NCBI GenBank assembly: GCA_023260815.1
Contig: JALQUE010000252.1
Coordinates: forward strand, 1 to 6,818
DNA from: Roseovarius sp.
GTDB taxonomy: Bacteria; Pseudomonadota; Alphaproteobacteria; Rhodobacterales; Rhodobacteraceae
Length of the DNA: 6,818 bases
Direction: 5' to 3'
In this document: piece by piece, positions 5,106-6,818 of the stretch
How positions within the stretch are numbered: position 1 is the first letter of the stretch
Layout of the letters: every line of letters starts with the position of its first letter
The notes under the pieces: generated by a model
Seen by the model: the letters and a program-made list of their open reading frames with translations, nothing else
What the model was told of the DNA's origin: nothing
Database searches by the model: none
Position numbers and translations under genes: made by a program

Positions 5106-6365
5106 CTAGAGCAAGGCAAGGCTGAACCATGGGACCAGTGCCAGCACGACCAGCGCCACGCAGGCCGCCAGAAAGAAAGGCGCGGTCACCCAGAACACCC
5201 GCAGCGGGCTGACATTGCTGACCTGTGCCGCCACGTACAGGCCGATACCCACCGGCGGAGACAGCAGCCCGAGGATCAGGTTGATCGAGACGACGACCCC
5301 GAAATGCAGCGGATGGATGCCATAGACATCGGTCGCGATCGGCAACAGGATCGGCACCACCATGATCAACCCCGGAATCCCGTCGATCACCGTGCCCACC
5401 ACCAGAAGCGCGACCAGCACCAGCAGCATGAACGCCACCGGCGTGGTCGCGACCGACTGAATCCAGGCGGCGGCCGTCTGTGGCACCTGCCCGAAGATCA
5501 GCACCCACGAGAACACCCCCGCCGCCGCCACGAGAAACAGCACCAGCGCACTGTTGATGCCGGTCCGTATCAGGATCAGGGGAAAATCACTCAGCCGAAG
5601 CGAGCGCGTATAGAACAGCCCGATCAGCACGGCCAGAACCGCGCCCACGGCCGCAGCCTCGGTCGGGGAGCCGAAGCCGCCAAGGATCGTGCCGATGATC
5701 ACCAGCGGGATGGCCAGCATCGGCAGCGCATCGCGCAGCGCGGTCAGCCGGGCGGGCCATGTCTGGCGCGTGCCGACCGGATAAGCGTGCCGGCGCCCCA
5801 GAAGCGCCACGACCAAGACAAAGAGGCCGGTCAGCATGAGGCCCGGCAGGATACCCGCCACCAGCATGTCACGCACCGCCACCTGCGCCAGAACGGCATA
5901 GACCACGAAAACAATCGACGGCGGGATGATCGGCCCCAACAGCCCACCATAGGCCGTGAGACCGGCGGCGAAGGCCCGGTCATAGCCCGCGCGCTGCATC
6001 TCGGGGACCATCACCTGGCTCATCATGGCGATCTGCGCCGTGGCGGACCCAAGGATCGAGGCCACCATCATGTTGGCCAGAAGGTTGATATAGGCCAGCC
6101 CACCCTTGAGTGCCCCGACAAAGGCCGCCGCAAGCCGGACCAGTCGCTGCGTGATACCGGCACCATTCATCAACTCGCCGACGAGGATGAAAAGAGGAAT
6201 GGCCAGCAGGCTGAAATTATCTAGAGATGAAAACAGCTTGAGCGGATAGCTTTGCAAAAGAACAAGGTTGTTCGTGTCATAGATGAAGACCAGGGCCGCC
6301 ACGCACAGGATCAGCCCGATCGGCAATCCGATCACCAGAAGCAGCAGGAAGGCGGCAAGGGTCAT
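5106..6365 (-). CDS. dctM: TRAP transporter large permease (DctM subunit)
   Basis: Membrane subunit of 419 residues that carries out sodium-driven uptake of a carboxylate-type substrate delivered by a periplasmic binding protein (DctP). It is highly hydrophobic throughout, with about a dozen membrane helices. Family landmarks: FSLLAIPLFILVGELMN (51-67), LGSATAQ (105-111) followed by VMVPEM and AGYDRAFAAGLTA, GPIIPPS (144-150), FGSPTEAAAVG (231-241) and LGLLSPPVGIGLYVA (365-379). Length is typical. The open frame extends upstream to 6629 through the dctQ gene, but ATG at 6365 is chosen: it overlaps the dctQ stop as ATGA, has GGAG 8 bases upstream, and gives the normal DctM N-terminus (MTLAAFLLLL). 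Substrate cannot be read from the permease; the neighbouring enamidase gene suggests nicotinate, a hydroxylated derivative or another N-heterocyclic acid. Confidence 0.95.
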   Translation of the reverse strand: MTLAAFLLLLVIGLPIGLILCVAALVFIYDTNNLVLLQSYPLKLFSSLDNFSLLAIPLFILVGELMNGAGITQRLVRLAAAFVGALKGGLAYINLLANMMVASILGSATAQIAMMSQVMVPEMQRAGYDRAFAAGLTAYGGLLGPIIPPSIVFVVYAVLAQVAVRDMLVAGILPGLMLTGLFVLVVALLGRRHAYPVGTRQTWPARLTALRDALPMLAIPLVIIGTILGGFGSPTEAAAVGAVLAVLIGLFYTRSLRLSDFPLILIRTGINSALVLFLVAAAGVFSWVLIFGQVPQTAAAWIQSVATTPVAFMLLVLVALLVVGTVIDGIPGLIMVVPILLPIATDVYGIHPLHFGVVVSINLILGLLSPPVGIGLYVAAQVSNVSPLRVFWVTAPFFLAACVALVVLALVPWFSLALL

Positions 6366-6818
6366 CGGGCGGACTCCGGGATGGCGTCGCCCTCGGACGG
6401 GGTAAGCTCGTGGGCGAGATCGCGTGCAGGGATCAGGCCCAGATCCTCGGCCAGATTGGTGAGCGCGTGAACACTCAGCGTCAAGGCGAACCACGGCATC
6501 ACGAGATAGAACCAGAACACCGGCCAGACCAGCACGGGTGTCTTGCCGGAATAGATGAAGTTGAAGGTCGTGGCTTCGAATGTCGAGATGTCGAAACCGG
6601 CGGCAACAAGTCCGGGCGGATTGAACCATATCCAGTTGAGCCAGATGAGGATAATGCCGAAGACGGACGCCAGCACCGAGACCGACACCCGCAGCGCGCG
6701 CACGCCGAGGGGGCCAACCGCCTCATGCAGCAGGCGGACAGCCGGATCGATGCGAGCCCGCAGCATCAACGAGGCCCCCACGAAACCGGACCATGCCATC
6801 GCCAGCACGGCCAGCTCA
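6362..6818 (-). CDS. dctQ: TRAP transporter small permease (DctQ subunit), 5' partial
   Basis: Small membrane subunit that pairs with DctM in TRAP uptake. About 151 residues are visible and the frame runs open through the right edge (Glu-Leu-Ala precede the GTG at 6808), so the N-terminus, including the first membrane helix, is outside the window. Three hydrophobic segments remain: LAVLAMAWSGFVGASLMLR, with the family's Trp and Gly pattern in helix 2; VSVLASVFGIILIWLNWIWF; and VFWFYLVMPWFALTLSVHAL. The C-terminal tail is short and acidic (ELTPSEGDAIPESAR). The stop codon overlaps the dctM start by 4 bases, which points to translational coupling. A dctP gene for the binding protein is expected just upstream (beyond 6818) but is not seen. 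Confidence 0.88.
   Translation of the reverse strand, partial: ELAVLAMAWSGFVGASLMLRARIDPAVRLLHEAVGPLGVRALRVSVSVLASVFGIILIWLNWIWFNPPGLVAAGFDISTFEATTFNFIYSGKTPVLVWPVFWFYLVMPWFALTLSVHALTNLAEDLGLIPARDLAHELTPSEGDAIPESAR

Noticed and set aside
5304..6224. A 306-codon plus-strand frame antisense to dctM.
   Set aside because: The translation is dominated by His, Gln, Arg and Asp, the expected mirror of hydrophobic codons in a membrane protein; dctM on the other strand is unmistakable.
6260..6273. GAACAAGGTTGTTC, a short inverted repeat similar in base make-up to the operator.
   Set aside because: It lies inside the dctM coding region, lacks the TTGTTTGT core and has a 2-base spacer instead of the operator's geometry.
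6366..6629. Upstream extension of the dctM frame by 88 codons.
   Set aside because: It overlaps dctQ in another frame, is Arg/Ser-rich with no membrane character, and the ATGA junction with a ribosome binding site gives the normal DctM start.

Overview
The window is GC-rich DNA with the codon usage and gene content of an alphaproteobacterium, most likely a member of the Rhodobacteraceae (Roseobacter/Rhodobacter/Paracoccus group). The signs are a DEAD-box helicase with a DbpA-type RNA-binding domain and a long Lys/Pro/Ala tail, a Rhodobacter-type ferredoxin-NADP(+) reductase ending in GAYVVERAFVD, and a TRAP transporter. The species cannot be fixed from the sequence alone.

Layout. Positions 2-1726 (+) hold the 3' part of the helicase gene, cut by the left edge. 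It converges on everything else, which lies on the minus strand. Read in the direction of minus-strand transcription (right to left) the order is: TRAP small permease dctQ (6818-6362, cut by the right edge); TRAP large permease dctM (6365-5106, ATGA overlap with dctQ); a 76-base gap with a promoter-like sequence and a palindrome; an enamidase-like amidohydrolase (5029-3860); an 'amino acid synthesis' family (DUF1185) protein (3847-3263); a MarR-type regulator with a TTG start (3244-2771); a 123-base gap with a second copy of the palindrome; and fpr (2647-1838). There is no stretch over 300 bases without a gene, and no tRNA, rRNA, CRISPR array, insertion sequence or origin was seen.

How it fits together. 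The amidohydrolase matches, block by block and with all metal ligands, the enamidase of anaerobic nicotinate fermentation, which opens the ring of 1,4,5,6-tetrahydro-6-oxonicotinate. The cluster is therefore best read as part of a catabolic route for nicotinate or a related cyclic enamide or lactam: TRAP import, ring opening, an accessory DUF1185 protein and a MarR repressor. The most interesting observation is a shared 18-base imperfect palindrome, close to the ideal TTGTTTGTATACAAACAA. It sits on the predicted promoter of the enamidase operon (5045-5062) and on the predicted promoter of fpr (2691-2708). This suggests that the MarR protein controls its own operon and also fpr. Known 6-hydroxynicotinate reductase, the step before enamidase, uses reduced ferredoxin, so co-control of a ferredoxin reductase would make biochemical sense. 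That link is inference: the reductase gene is not in the window.
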